Source: Cinclus cinclus (taxonomy: Eukaryota > Chordata > Aves > Passeriformes > Cinclidae). Taken from it: a DNA stretch of 64,000 nt. Position 1 is the first letter of the stretch. Each line of letters begins with the position of its first letter. The stretch spans positions 1-64,000 of the forward strand of contig NW_026912169.1 of the NCBI RefSeq assembly GCF_963662255.1. Direction: 5' to 3'. Made by a program: the position numbers and the translations under genes. The notes under the pieces were generated by a model, which ran no database searches, was not told the DNA's origin, and worked only from the letters and a program-made list of their open reading frames with translations. This document shows positions 21,085 through 33,495 of this stretch, in pieces.

Positions 21085-22463
21085 GGTGCCAGAAGGCAAG
21101 TTTCAGCAGGGCGTTCCGGGCGAGCTTAATGTGTAGCCGCAGTTGTTCTAGGCGAGATTGTAGCCGAGAAGCTTTCCGTCTCCATTCACGAGACAAGAAA
21201 AGCAGAAAGCAATGGTCTAGAGGGTTGAGAAGAAAAGTGCTCGTAGCGAGCTCGTTGCGGCAGAAGCGACAGCCAGGAGCAGCGTGCTCGGTGCGAGAAG
21301 TAGACGGCGCTTCGCCTCCTTGGGAAGGAAATGGCGTCTGGGCACGAACGCCAGCCAGCGAAGCTTCAGAACAGCAGGCTGTTCTGCTCAGCGTACGAGC
21401 CTGAAGTGAGTGGCAAGGGCTAAGGGGACAGTTCCAAGGCATCTAGCTTTCCTGCTAGCAATGCCATTTCTACCCTGCTGTGGAAAAAAATGTCCTTTGC
21501 CCTTCTGCTCCGAGAGGCACAGAGCACCTCGGCAGACGCAGTGCAGAGGGAAAGGACACAGTATCCGAGGGAGCGGGACGCCGCTTAGGCGGGCAAAGCA
21601 GAAAGGTGCCGCCCGGCACTGGCTTTGACTCCCTGAGCTGCCTTGCTAGGACAGCAGCTGCCGAAAGCTGGCAACTAGGCTGCCAGAGTGCAGAATGTAG
21701 GCGGTCTGGCACGCCTGCTTGCCGAAAGCCAGTATCAGCGAGACAGCGTGCTAGGCTCTGTTTCACAGCACCTTGGAGAACACGCCCTTGAAGAATGCCC
21801 TCTCTGCTCCGCAAAAGCTCTGCCACAGCGAAGGTGGAAGAAGAAGCCTGTGGCCACGGGCAGAGCTGGTCAACAGCTGCGCCTAACTTTCCCAAGCTGC
21901 GAGAGCATTCTCAGCCGAGTTCTGCTTTGACAGAGCTATTGCTGAACTTTTGCAGTCCCGGAGGCTGCTGAAACCAAGGCTGTGTTCTGCCTCTTCATTC
22001 TTGCCTTCCTGTGCTCCAGCGAGAAGTGAAGCTCTGGCACGGCATTCAGCTTTGCCGCCTCTCTGCACGGGAAGCACTAGACAGAACTAGTGTGCTTCGT
22101 GCATGCTCTCTCCTCGCTTTTATGGTCACTGCTCTGCTTTTTGCTTGGCAGCGTTCCAAGGGTCCACGGCATACCTCTTGCACAGCGAGAGGTGGCCGGC
22201 GAGGAATACTTGCTGGCTTAAGTCGTTCCATGCTCAAGGCATTCATCAGAGCAGCACAATGCGGGAAAAGAGGGGGGAACATTGCAGGACAAATTTCTAT
22301 GCTGGATCATGATTGTCTGCGAGACAGCTCTTCGCAGCGCGAGTATTTGGCCAGGCTGAAATCAGCGCCACGGGAAGCCAATCTGACAAGCGGAGTGCAA
22401 CGAGCGCGGCGATATGGGGCCACTTGGCAGGTGGCCGAAGAAAGACAGCTGCCCCGCGAATGG
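21085..22463. repeat. Satellite unit 14
   Basis: Sites: 186C/GG, 266GC, 404A/406A, 492G/494A, 556G, 689T, 760A, 987G, 1363A. It starts a run of five nearly identical units (14-18). Confidence 0.95.
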
Positions 22464-23842
22464 GGTGCCAGAAGGCAAGTTTCAGCAGGGCGTTCCGGGC
22501 GAGCTTAATGTGTAGCCGCAGTTGTTCTAGGCGAGATTGTAGCCGAGAAGCTTTCCGTCTCCATTCACGAGACAAGAAAAGCAGAAAGCAATGGTCTAGA
22601 GGGTTGAGAAGAAAAGTGCTCGTAGCGAGCTCGTTGCGGCAGAAGCGACAGCCAGGAGCAGCGTGCTCGGTGCGAGAAGTAGACGGCGCTTCGCCTCCTT
22701 GGGAAGGAAATGGCGTCTGGGCACGAACGCCAGCCAGCGAAGCTTCAGAACAGCAGGCTGTTCTGCTCAGCGTACGAGCCTGAAGTGAGTGGCAAGGGCT
22801 AAGGGGACAGTTCCAAGGCATCTAGCTTTCCTGCTAGCAATGCCATTTCTACCCTGCTGTGGAAAAAAATGTCCTTTGCCCTTCTGCTCCGAGAGGCACA
22901 GAGCACCTCGGCAGACGCAGTGCAGAGGGAAAGGACACAGTATCCGAGGGAGCGGGACGCCGCTTAGGCGGGCAAAGCAGAAAGGTGCCGCCCGGCACTG
23001 GCTTTGACTCCCTGAGCTGCCTTGCTAGGACAGCAGCTGCCGAAAGCTGGCAACTAGGCTGCCAGAGTGCAGAATGTAGGCGGTCTGGCACGCCTGCTTG
23101 CCGAAAGCCAGTATCAGCGAGACAGCGTGCTAGGCTCTGTTTCACAGCACCTTGGAGAACACGCCCTTGAAGAATGCCCTCTCTGCTCCGCAAAAGCTCT
23201 GCCACAGCGAAGGTGGAAGAAGAAGCCTGTGGCCACGGGCAGAGCTGGTCAACAGCTGCGCCTAACTTTCCCAAGCTGCGAGAGCATTCTCAGCCGAGTT
23301 CTGCTTTGACAGAGCTATTGCTGAACTTTTGCAGTCCCGGAGGCTGCTGAAACCAAGGCTGTGTTCTGCCTCTTCATTCTTGCCTTCCTGTGCTCCAGCG
23401 AGAAGTGAAGCTCTGGCACGGCATTCAGCTTTGCCGCCTCTCTGCACGGAAAGCACTAGACAGAACTAGTGTGCTTCGTGCATGCTCTCTCCTCGCTTTT
23501 ATGGTCACTGCTCTGCTTTTTGCTTGGCAGCGTTCCAAGGGTCCACGGCATACCTCTTGCACAGCGAGAGGTGGCCGGCGAGGAATACTTGCTGGCTTAA
23601 GTCGTTCCATGCTCAAGGCATTCATCAGAGCAGCACAATGCGGGAAAAGAGGGGGGAACATTGCAGGACAAATTTCTATGCTGGATCATGATTGTCTGCG
23701 AGACAGCTCTTCGCAGCGCGAGTATTTGGCCAGGCTGAAATCAGCGCCACGGGAAGCCAATCTGACAAGCGGAGTGCAACGAGCGCGGCGATATGGGGCC
23801 ACTTGGCAGGTGGCCGAAGAAAGACGGCTGCCCCGCGAATGG
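22464..23842. repeat. Satellite unit 15
   Basis: It has the same core as unit 14, with 266GC, 987A and 1363G. It is the first half of the dimer repeated as 17-18. Confidence 0.95.
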
Positions 23843-25221
23843 GGTGCCAGAAGGCAAGTTTCAGCAGGGCGTTCCGGGCGAGCTTAATGTGTAGCCGCAG
23901 TTGTTCTAGGCGAGATTGTAGCCGAGAAGCTTTCCGTCTCCATTCACGAGACAAGAAAAGCAGAAAGCAATGGTCTAGAGGGTTGAGAAGAAAAGTGCTC
24001 GTAGCGAGCTCGTTGCGGCAGAAGCGACAGCCAGGAGCAGCGTGCTCGGTGCGAGAAGTAGACGGCGCTTCGCCTCCTTGGGAAGGAAATGGCGTCTGGG
24101 CACGAACTCCAGCCAGCGAAGCTTCAGAACAGCAGGCTGTTCTGCTCAGCGTACGAGCCTGAAGTGAGTGGCAAGGGCTAAGGGGACAGTTCCAAGGCAT
24201 CTAGCTTTCCTGCTAGCAATGCCATTTCTACCCTGCTGTGGAAAAAAATGTCCTTTGCCCTTCTGCTCCGAGAGGCACAGAGCACCTCGGCAGACGCAGT
24301 GCAGAGGGAAAGGACACAGTATCCGAGGGAGCGGGACGCCGCTTAGGCGGGCAAAGCAGAAAGGTGCCGCCCGGCACTGGCTTTGACTCCCTGAGCTGCC
24401 TTGCTAGGACAGCAGCTGCCGAAAGCTGGCAACTAGGCTGCCAGAGTGCAGAATGTAGGCGGTCTGGCACGCCTGCTTGCCGAAAGCCAGTATCAGCGAG
24501 ACAGCGTGCTAGGCTCTGTTTCACAGCACCTTGGAGAACACGCCCTTGAAGAATGCCCTCTCTGCTCCGCAAAAGCTCTGCCACAGCGAAGGTGGAAGAA
24601 GAAGCCTGTGGCCACGGGCAGAGCTGGTCAACAGCTGCGCCTAACTTTCCCAAGCTGCGAGAGCATTCTCAGCCGAGTTCTGCTTTGACAGAGCTATTGC
24701 TGAACTTTTGCAGTCCCGGAGGCTGCTGAAACCAAGGCTGTGTTCTGCCTCTTCATTCTTGCCTTCCTGTGCTCCAGCGAGAAGTGAAGCTCTGGCACGG
24801 CATTCAGCTTTGCCGCCTCTCTGCACGGGAAGCACTAGACAGAACTAGTGTGCTTCGTGCATGCTCTCTCCTCGCTTTTATGGTCACTGCTCTGCTTTTT
24901 GCTTGGCAGCGTTCCAAGGGTCCACGGCATACCTCTTGCACAGCGAGAGGTGGCCGGCGAGGAATACTTGCTGGCTTAAGTCGTTCCATGCTCAAGGCAT
25001 TCATCAGAGCAGCACAATGCGGGAAAAGAGGGGGGAACATTGCAGGACAAATTTCTATGCTGGATCATGATTGTCTGCGAGACAGCTCTTCGCAGCGCGA
25101 GTATTTGGCCAGGCTGAAATCAGCGCCACGGGAAGCCAATCTGACAAGCGGAGTGCAACGAGCGCGGCGATATGGGGCCACTTGGCAGGTGGCCGAAGAA
25201 AGACAGCTGCCCCGCGAATGG
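23843..25221. repeat. Satellite unit 16
   Basis: It has the same core as unit 14, with 266TC, 987G and 1363A. It is the second half of the 15-16 dimer. Confidence 0.95.
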
Positions 25222-26600
25222 GGTGCCAGAAGGCAAGTTTCAGCAGGGCGTTCCGGGCGAGCTTAATGTGTAGCCGCAGTTGTTCTAGGCGAGATTGTAG
25301 CCGAGAAGCTTTCCGTCTCCATTCACGAGACAAGAAAAGCAGAAAGCAATGGTCTAGAGGGTTGAGAAGAAAAGTGCTCGTAGCGAGCTCGTTGCGGCAG
25401 AAGCGACAGCCAGGAGCAGCGTGCTCGGTGCGAGAAGTAGACGGCGCTTCGCCTCCTTGGGAAGGAAATGGCGTCTGGGCACGAACGCCAGCCAGCGAAG
25501 CTTCAGAACAGCAGGCTGTTCTGCTCAGCGTACGAGCCTGAAGTGAGTGGCAAGGGCTAAGGGGACAGTTCCAAGGCATCTAGCTTTCCTGCTAGCAATG
25601 CCATTTCTACCCTGCTGTGGAAAAAAATGTCCTTTGCCCTTCTGCTCCGAGAGGCACAGAGCACCTCGGCAGACGCAGTGCAGAGGGAAAGGACACAGTA
25701 TCCGAGGGAGCGGGACGCCGCTTAGGCGGGCAAAGCAGAAAGGTGCCGCCCGGCACTGGCTTTGACTCCCTGAGCTGCCTTGCTAGGACAGCAGCTGCCG
25801 AAAGCTGGCAACTAGGCTGCCAGAGTGCAGAATGTAGGCGGTCTGGCACGCCTGCTTGCCGAAAGCCAGTATCAGCGAGACAGCGTGCTAGGCTCTGTTT
25901 CACAGCACCTTGGAGAACACGCCCTTGAAGAATGCCCTCTCTGCTCCGCAAAAGCTCTGCCACAGCGAAGGTGGAAGAAGAAGCCTGTGGCCACGGGCAG
26001 AGCTGGTCAACAGCTGCGCCTAACTTTCCCAAGCTGCGAGAGCATTCTCAGCCGAGTTCTGCTTTGACAGAGCTATTGCTGAACTTTTGCAGTCCCGGAG
26101 GCTGCTGAAACCAAGGCTGTGTTCTGCCTCTTCATTCTTGCCTTCCTGTGCTCCAGCGAGAAGTGAAGCTCTGGCACGGCATTCAGCTTTGCCGCCTCTC
26201 TGCACGGAAAGCACTAGACAGAACTAGTGTGCTTCGTGCATGCTCTCTCCTCGCTTTTATGGTCACTGCTCTGCTTTTTGCTTGGCAGCGTTCCAAGGGT
26301 CCACGGCATACCTCTTGCACAGCGAGAGGTGGCCGGCGAGGAATACTTGCTGGCTTAAGTCGTTCCATGCTCAAGGCATTCATCAGAGCAGCACAATGCG
26401 GGAAAAGAGGGGGGAACATTGCAGGACAAATTTCTATGCTGGATCATGATTGTCTGCGAGACAGCTCTTCGCAGCGCGAGTATTTGGCCAGGCTGAAATC
26501 AGCGCCACGGGAAGCCAATCTGACAAGCGGAGTGCAACGAGCGCGGCGATATGGGGCCACTTGGCAGGTGGCCGAAGAAAGACGGCTGCCCCGCGAATGG
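25222..26600. repeat. Satellite unit 17
   Basis: It repeats the state of unit 15 at every site I checked (266GC, 404A/406A, 987A, 1363G). Confidence 0.95.
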
Positions 26601-27979
26601 GGTGCCAGAAGGCAAGTTTCAGCAGGGCGTTCCGGGCGAGCTTAATGTGTAGCCGCAGTTGTTCTAGGCGAGATTGTAGCCGAGAAGCTTTCCGTCTCCA
26701 TTCACGAGACAAGAAAAGCAGAAAGCAATGGTCTAGAGGGTTGAGAAGAAAAGTGCTCGTAGCGAGCTCGTTGCGGCAGAAGCGACAGCCAGGAGCAGCG
26801 TGCTCGGTGCGAGAAGTAGACGGCGCTTCGCCTCCTTGGGAAGGAAATGGCGTCTGGGCACGAACTCCAGCCAGCGAAGCTTCAGAACAGCAGGCTGTTC
26901 TGCTCAGCGTACGAGCCTGAAGTGAGTGGCAAGGGCTAAGGGGACAGTTCCAAGGCATCTAGCTTTCCTGCTAGCAATGCCATTTCTACCCTGCTGTGGA
27001 AAAAAATGTCCTTTGCCCTTCTGCTCCGAGAGGCACAGAGCACCTCGGCAGACGCAGTGCAGAGGGAAAGGACACAGTATCCGAGGGAGCGGGACGCCGC
27101 TTAGGCGGGCAAAGCAGAAAGGTGCCGCCCGGCACTGGCTTTGACTCCCTGAGCTGCCTTGCTAGGACAGCAGCTGCCGAAAGCTGGCAACTAGGCTGCC
27201 AGAGTGCAGAATGTAGGCGGTCTGGCACGCCTGCTTGCCGAAAGCCAGTATCAGCGAGACAGCGTGCTAGGCTCTGTTTCACAGCACCTTGGAGAACACG
27301 CCCTTGAAGAATGCCCTCTCTGCTCCGCAAAAGCTCTGCCACAGCGAAGGTGGAAGAAGAAGCCTGTGGCCACGGGCAGAGCTGGTCAACAGCTGCGCCT
27401 AACTTTCCCAAGCTGCGAGAGCATTCTCAGCCGAGTTCTGCTTTGACAGAGCTATTGCTGAACTTTTGCAGTCCCGGAGGCTGCTGAAACCAAGGCTGTG
27501 TTCTGCCTCTTCATTCTTGCCTTCCTGTGCTCCAGCGAGAAGTGAAGCTCTGGCACGGCATTCAGCTTTGCCGCCTCTCTGCACGGGAAGCACTAGACAG
27601 AACTAGTGTGCTTCGTGCATGCTCTCTCCTCGCTTTTATGGTCACTGCTCTGCTTTTTGCTTGGCAGCGTTCCAAGGGTCCACGGCATACCTCTTGCACA
27701 GCGAGAGGTGGCCGGCGAGGAATACTTGCTGGCTTAAGTCGTTCCATGCTCAAGGCATTCATCAGAGCAGCACAATGCGGGAAAAGAGGGGGGAACATTG
27801 CAGGACAAATTTCTATGCTGGATCATGATTGTCTGCGAGACAGCTCTTCGCAGCGCGAGTATTTGGCCAGGCTGAAATCAGCGCCACGGGAAGCCAATCT
27901 GACAAGCGGAGTGCAACGAGCGCGGCGATATGGGGCCACTTGGCAGGTGGCCGAAGAAAGACGGCTGCCCCGCGAATGT
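26601..27979. repeat. Satellite unit 18
   Basis: It repeats unit 16 (266TC, 404A/406A, 987G) up to about offset 1360, then changes to 1363G and 1379T. This marks the edge of the duplicated dimer. Confidence 0.95.
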
Positions 27980-29358
27980 GGTGCCAGAAGGCAAGTTTCA
28001 GCAGGACGTTCCGGGCGAGCTTAATGTGTAGCCGCAGTTGTTCTAGGCGAGATTGTAGCCGAGAAGCTTTCCGTCTCCATTCACGAGACAAGAAAAGCAG
28101 AACGCAATGGTCTAGAGGGTTGAGAAGAAAAGTGCTCGTAGCGAGCTCGTTGCGGCAGAAGCGAAAACCAGGAGCAGCGTGCTCGCTGCGAGAAGTAGAC
28201 GGCGCTTCGCCTCCTTGGGAAGGAAATGGCGTCTGGGCACGAACGGCAGCCAGCGAAGCTTCAGAACAGCAGGCTGTTCTGCTCAGCGTACGAGCCTGAA
28301 GTGAGTGGCAAGGGCTAAGGGGACAGTTCCAAGGCATCTAGCTTTCCTGCTAGCAATGCCATTTCTACCCTGCTGTGGAAAACATTGTCCTTTGCCCTTC
28401 TGCTCCGAGAGGCACAGAGCACCTCGGCAGACGCAGTGCAGAGGGAAAGGACACAGTATCCGAGGGAGCGTGGCGCCGCTTAGGCGGGCAAAGCAGAAAG
28501 GTGCCGCCCGGCACTGGCTTTGACTCCCTGAGCTGCCTTGCTAGGACAGCAGCTGCCGAAAGCTGGCAACTAGGCTGCCAGAGTGCAGAATGTAGGCGGT
28601 CTGGCACGCCTGCTTGCCGAAAGCCAGTATCAGCGAGACAGCGTGCTAGGCTCTGTTTCACAGCACCCTGGAGAACACGCACTTGAAGAATGCCCTCTCT
28701 GCTCCGCAAAAGCTCTGCCACAGCGAAGGTGGAAGAAGCAGCCTGTGGCCACGGGCAGAGCTGGTCAACAGCTGCGCCTAACTTTCCCAAGCTGCGAGAG
28801 CATTCTCAGCCGAGTTCTGCTTTGACAGAGCTATTGCTGAACTTTTGCAGTCCCGGAGGCTGCTGAAACCAAGGCTGTGTTCTGCCTCTTCATTCTTGCC
28901 TTCCTGTGCTCCAGCGAGAAGTGAAGCTCTGGCACGGCATTCAGCTTTGCCGCCTCTCTGCACGGGAAGCACTAGACAGAACTAGTGTGCTTCGTGCATG
29001 CTCTCTCCTCGCTTTTATGGTCACTGCTCTGCTTTTTGCTTGGCAGCGTTCCAAGGGTCCACGGCATACCTCTTGCACAGCGAGAGGTGGCCGGCGAGGA
29101 ATACTTGCTGGCTTAAGTCGTTCCATGCTCAAGGCATTCATCAGAGCAGCACAATGCGGGAAAAGAGGGGGGAACATTGCAGGACAAATTTCTATGCTGG
29201 ATCATGATTGTCTGCGAGACAGCTCTTCGCAGCGCGAGTATTTGGCCAGGCTGAAATCAGCGCCACGGGAAGCCAATCTGACAAGCGGAGTGCAACGAGC
29301 GCGGCGATATGGGGCCACTTGGCAGGTGGCCGAAGAAAGACGGCTGCCCCGCGAATGG
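27980..29358. repeat. Satellite unit 19
   Basis: Sites: 27A, 124C, 186A/GC, 266GG, 404C/406T, 492T/494G, 556G, 689C, 702A, 987G. The left part matches unit 10; the core matches unit 11, eight units away. Confidence 0.95.
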
Positions 29359-30737
29359 GGTGCCAGAAGGCAAGTTTCAGCAGGGCGTTCCGGGCGACCT
29401 TAATGTGTAGCCGCAGTTGTTCTAGGCGAGATTGTAGCCGAGAAGCTTTCCGTCTCCATTCACGAGACAAGAAAAGCAGAAAGCAATGGTCTAGAGGGTT
29501 GAGAAGAAAAGTGCTCGTAGCGAGCTCGTTGCGGCAGAAGCGACAGCCAGGAGCAGCGTGCTCGGTGCGAGAAGTAGACGGCGCTTCGCCTCCTTGGGAA
29601 GGAAATGGCGTCTGGGCACGAACGCCAGCCAGCGAAGCTTCAGAACAGCAGGCTGTTCTGCTCAGCGTACGAGCCTGAAGTGAGTGGCAAGGGCTAAGGG
29701 GACAGTTCCAAGGCATCTAGCTTTCCTGCTAGCAATGCCATTTCTACCCTGCTGTGGAAAACATTGTCCTTTGCCCTTCTGCTCCGAGAGGCACAGAGCA
29801 CCTCGGCAGACGCAGTGCAGAGGGAAAGGACACAGTATCCGAGGGAGCGGGACGCCGCTTAGGCGGGCAAAGCAGAAAGGTGCCGCCCGGCACTGGCTTT
29901 GACTCCCTGAGCTTCCTTGCTAGGACAGCAGCTGCCGAAAGCTGGCAACTAGGCTGCCAGAGTGCAGAATGTAGGCGGTCTGGCACGCCTGCTTGCCGAA
30001 AGCCAGTATCAGCGAGACAGCGTGCTAGGCTCTGTTTCACAGCACCCTGGAGAACACGCCCTTGAAGAATGCCCTCACTGCTCCGCAAAAGCTCTGCCAC
30101 AGTGAAGGTGGAAGAAGCAGCCTGTGGCCACGGGCAGAGCTGGTCAACAGCTGCGCCTAACTTTCCCAAGCTGCGAGAGCATTCTCAGCCGAGTTCTGCT
30201 TTGACAGAGCTATTGCTGAACTTTTGCAGTCCCGGAGGCTGCTGAAACCAAGGCTGTGTTCTGCCTCTTCATACTTGCCTTCCTGTGCTCCAGCGAGAAG
30301 TGAAGCTCTGGCACGGCATTCAGCTTTGCCGCCTCTCTGCACGGGAAGCACTAGACAGAACTAGTGTGCTTCGTGCATGCTCTCTCCTCGCTTTTATGGT
30401 CACTGCTCTGCTTTTTGCTTGGCAGCGTTCCAAGGGTCCACGGCATACCTCTTGCACAGCGAGAGGTGGCCGGCGAGGAATACTTGCTGGCTTAAGTCGT
30501 TCCATGCTCAAGGCATTCATCAGAGCAGCACAATGCGGGAAAAGAGGGGGGAACATTGCAGGACAAATTTCTATGCTGGATCATGATTGTCTGCGAGACA
30601 GCTCTTCGCAGCGCGAGTATTTGGCCAGGCTGAAATCAGCGCCACGGGAAGCCAATCTGACAAGCGGAGTGCAACGAGCGCGGCCATATGGGGCCACTTG
30701 GCAGGTGGCCGAAGAAAGACGGCTGCCCCGCGAATGG
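29359..30737. repeat. Satellite unit 20
   Basis: Sites: 186C/GG, 266GC, 404C/406T, 492G/494A, 556T, 689C, 719A, 745T, 987G. CGACC near the left end is shared with unit 12. Private changes give CATACTTG near 30271 and GGCCATATGG near 30682. Confidence 0.95.
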
Positions 30738-32116
30738 GGTGCCAGAAGGCAAGTTTCAGCAGGGCGTTCCGGGCGAGCTTAATGTGTAGCCGCAGTTGTT
30801 CTAGGCGAGATTGTAGCCGAGAAGCTTTCCGTCTCCATTCACGAGACAAGAAAAGCAGAAAGCAATGGTCTAGAGGGTTGAGAAGAAAAGTGCTCGTAGC
30901 GAGCTCGTTGCGGCAGAAGCGACAGCCAGGAGCAGCGTGCTCGGTGCGAGAAGTAGACGGCGCTTCGCCTCCTTGGGAAGGAAATGGCGTCTGGGCACGA
31001 ACGCCAGCCAGCGAAGCTTCAGAACAGCAGGCTGTTCTGCTCAGCGTACGAGCCTGAAGTGAGTGGCAAGGGCTAAGGGGACAGTTCCAAGGCATCTAGC
31101 TTTCCTGCTAGCAATGCCATTTCTACCCTGCTGTGGAAAACATTGTCCTTTGCCCTTCTGCTCCGAGAGGCACAGAGCACCTCGGTAGACGCAGTGCAGA
31201 GGGAAAGGACACAGTATCCGAGGGAGCGTGGCGCCGCTTAGGCGGGCAAAGCAGAAAGGTGCCGCCCGGCACTGGCTTTGACTCCCTGAGCTTCCTTGCT
31301 AGGACAGCAGCTGCCGAAAGCTGGCAACTAGGCTGCCAGAGTGCAGAATGTAGGCGGTCTGGCACGCCTGCTTGCCGAAAGCCAGTATCAGCGAGACAGC
31401 GTGCTAGGCTCTGTTTCACAGCACCTTGGAGAACACGCCCTTGAAGAATGCCCTCTCTGCTCCGCAAAAGCTCTGCCACAGCGAAGGTGGAAGAAGAAGC
31501 CTGTGGCCACGGGCAGAGCTGGTCAACAGCTGCGCCTAACTTTCCCAAGCTGCGAGAGCATTCTCAGCCGAGTTCTGCTTTGACAGAGCTATTGCTGAAC
31601 TTTTGCAGTCCCGGAGGCTGCTGAAACCAAGGCTGTGTTCTGCCTCTTCATTCTTGCCTTCCTGTGCTCCAGCGAGAAGTGAAGCTCTGGCACGGCATTC
31701 AGCTTTGCCGCCTCTCTGCACGGGAAGCACTAGACAGAACTAGTGTGCTTCGTGCATGCTCTCTCCTCGCTTTTATGGTCACTGCTCTGCTTTTTGCTTG
31801 GCAGCGTTCCAAGGGTCCACGGCATACCTCTTGCACAGCGAGAGGTGGCCGGCGAGGAATACTTGCTGGCTTAAGTCGTTCCATGCTCAAGGCATTCATC
31901 AGAGCAGCACAATGCGGGAAAAGAGGGGGGAACATTGCAGGACAAATTTCTATGCTGGATCATGATTGTCTGCGAGACAGCTCTTCGCAGCGCGAGTATT
32001 TGGCCAGGCTGAAATCAGCACCACGGGAAGCCAATCTGACAAGCGGAGTGCAACGAGCGCGGCGATATGGGGCCACTTGGCAGGTGGCCGAAGAAAGACA
32101 GCTGCCCCGCGAATGG
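30738..32116. repeat. Satellite unit 21
   Basis: Sites: 186C/GG, 266GC, 404C/406T, 449T, 492T/494G, 556T, 689T, 760A, 987G, 1363A. A private CG to CA change is at 32020. It corresponds to units 5 and 13. Confidence 0.95.
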
Positions 32117-33495
32117 GGTGCCAGAAGGCAAGTTTCAGCAGGGCGTTCCGGGCGAGCTTAATGTGTAGCCGCAGTTGTTCTAGGCGAGATTGTAGCCGAG
32201 AAGCTTTCCGTCTCCATTCACGAGACAAGAAAAGCAGAAAGCAATGGTCTAGAGGGTTGAGAAGAAAAGTGCTCGTAGCGAGCTCGTTGCGGCAGAAGCG
32301 ACAGCCAGGAGCAGCGTGCTCGGTGCGAGAAGTAGACGGCGCTTCGCCTCCTTGGGAAGGAAATGGCGTCTGGGCACGAACGCCAGCCAGCGAAGCTTCA
32401 GAACAGCAGGCTGTTCTGCTCAGCGTACGAGCCTGAAGTGAGTGGCAAGGGCTAAGGGGACAGTTCCAAGGCATCTAGCTTTCCTGCTAGCAATGCCATT
32501 TCTACCCTGCTGTGGAAAAAAATGTCCTTTGCCCTTCTGCTCCGAGAGGCACAGAGCACCTCGGCAGACGCAGTGCAGAGGGAAAGGACACAGTATCCGA
32601 GGGAGCGGGACGCCGCTTAGGCGGGCAAAGCAGAAAGGTGCCGCCCGGCACTGGCTTTGACTCCCTGAGCTGCCTTGCTAGGACAGCAGCTGCCGAAAGC
32701 TGGCAACTAGGCTGCCAGAGTGCAGAATGTAGGCGGTCTGGCACGCCTGCTTGCCGAAAGCCAGTATCAGCGAGACAGCGTGCTAGGCTCTGTTTCACAG
32801 CACCTTGGAGAACACGCCCTTGAAGAATGCCCTCTCTGCTCCGCAAAAGCTCTGCCACAGCGAAGGTGGAAGAAGAAGCCTGTGGCCACGGGCAGAGCTG
32901 GTCAACAGCTGCGCCTAACTTTCCCAAGCTGCGAGAGCATTCTCAGCCGAGTTCTGCTTTGACAGAGCTATTGCTGAACTTTTGCAGTCCCGGAGGCTGC
33001 TGAAACCAAGGCTGTGTTCTGCCTCTTCATTCTTGCCTTCCTGTGCTCCAGCGAGAAGTGAAGCTCTGGCACGGCATTCAGCTTTGCCGCCTCTCTGCAC
33101 GGGAAGCACTAGACAGAACTAGTGTGCTTCGTGCATGCTCTCTCCTCGCTTTTATGGTCACTGCTCTGCTTTTTGCTTGGCAGCGTTCCAAGGGTCCACG
33201 GCATACCTCTTGCACAGCGAGAGGTGGCCGGCGAGGAATACTTGCTGGCTTAAGTCGTTCCATGCTCAAGGCATTCATCAGAGCAGCACAATGCGGGAAA
33301 AGAGGGGGGAACATTGCAGGACAAATTTCTATGCTGGATCATGATTGTCTGTGAGACAGCTCTTCGCAGCGCGAGTATTTGGCCAGGCTGAAATCAGCGC
33401 CACGGGAAGCCAATCTGACAAGCGGAGTGCAACGAGCGCGGCGATATGGGGCCACTTGGCAGGTGGCCGAAGAAAGACGGCTGCCCCGCGAATGG
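32117..33495. repeat. Satellite unit 22
   Basis: Sites: 186C/GG, 266GC, 404A/406A, 492G/494A, 556G, 689T, 760A, 987G, 1363G. A private CG to TG change is at 33352. It corresponds to units 6 and 14. Confidence 0.95.
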
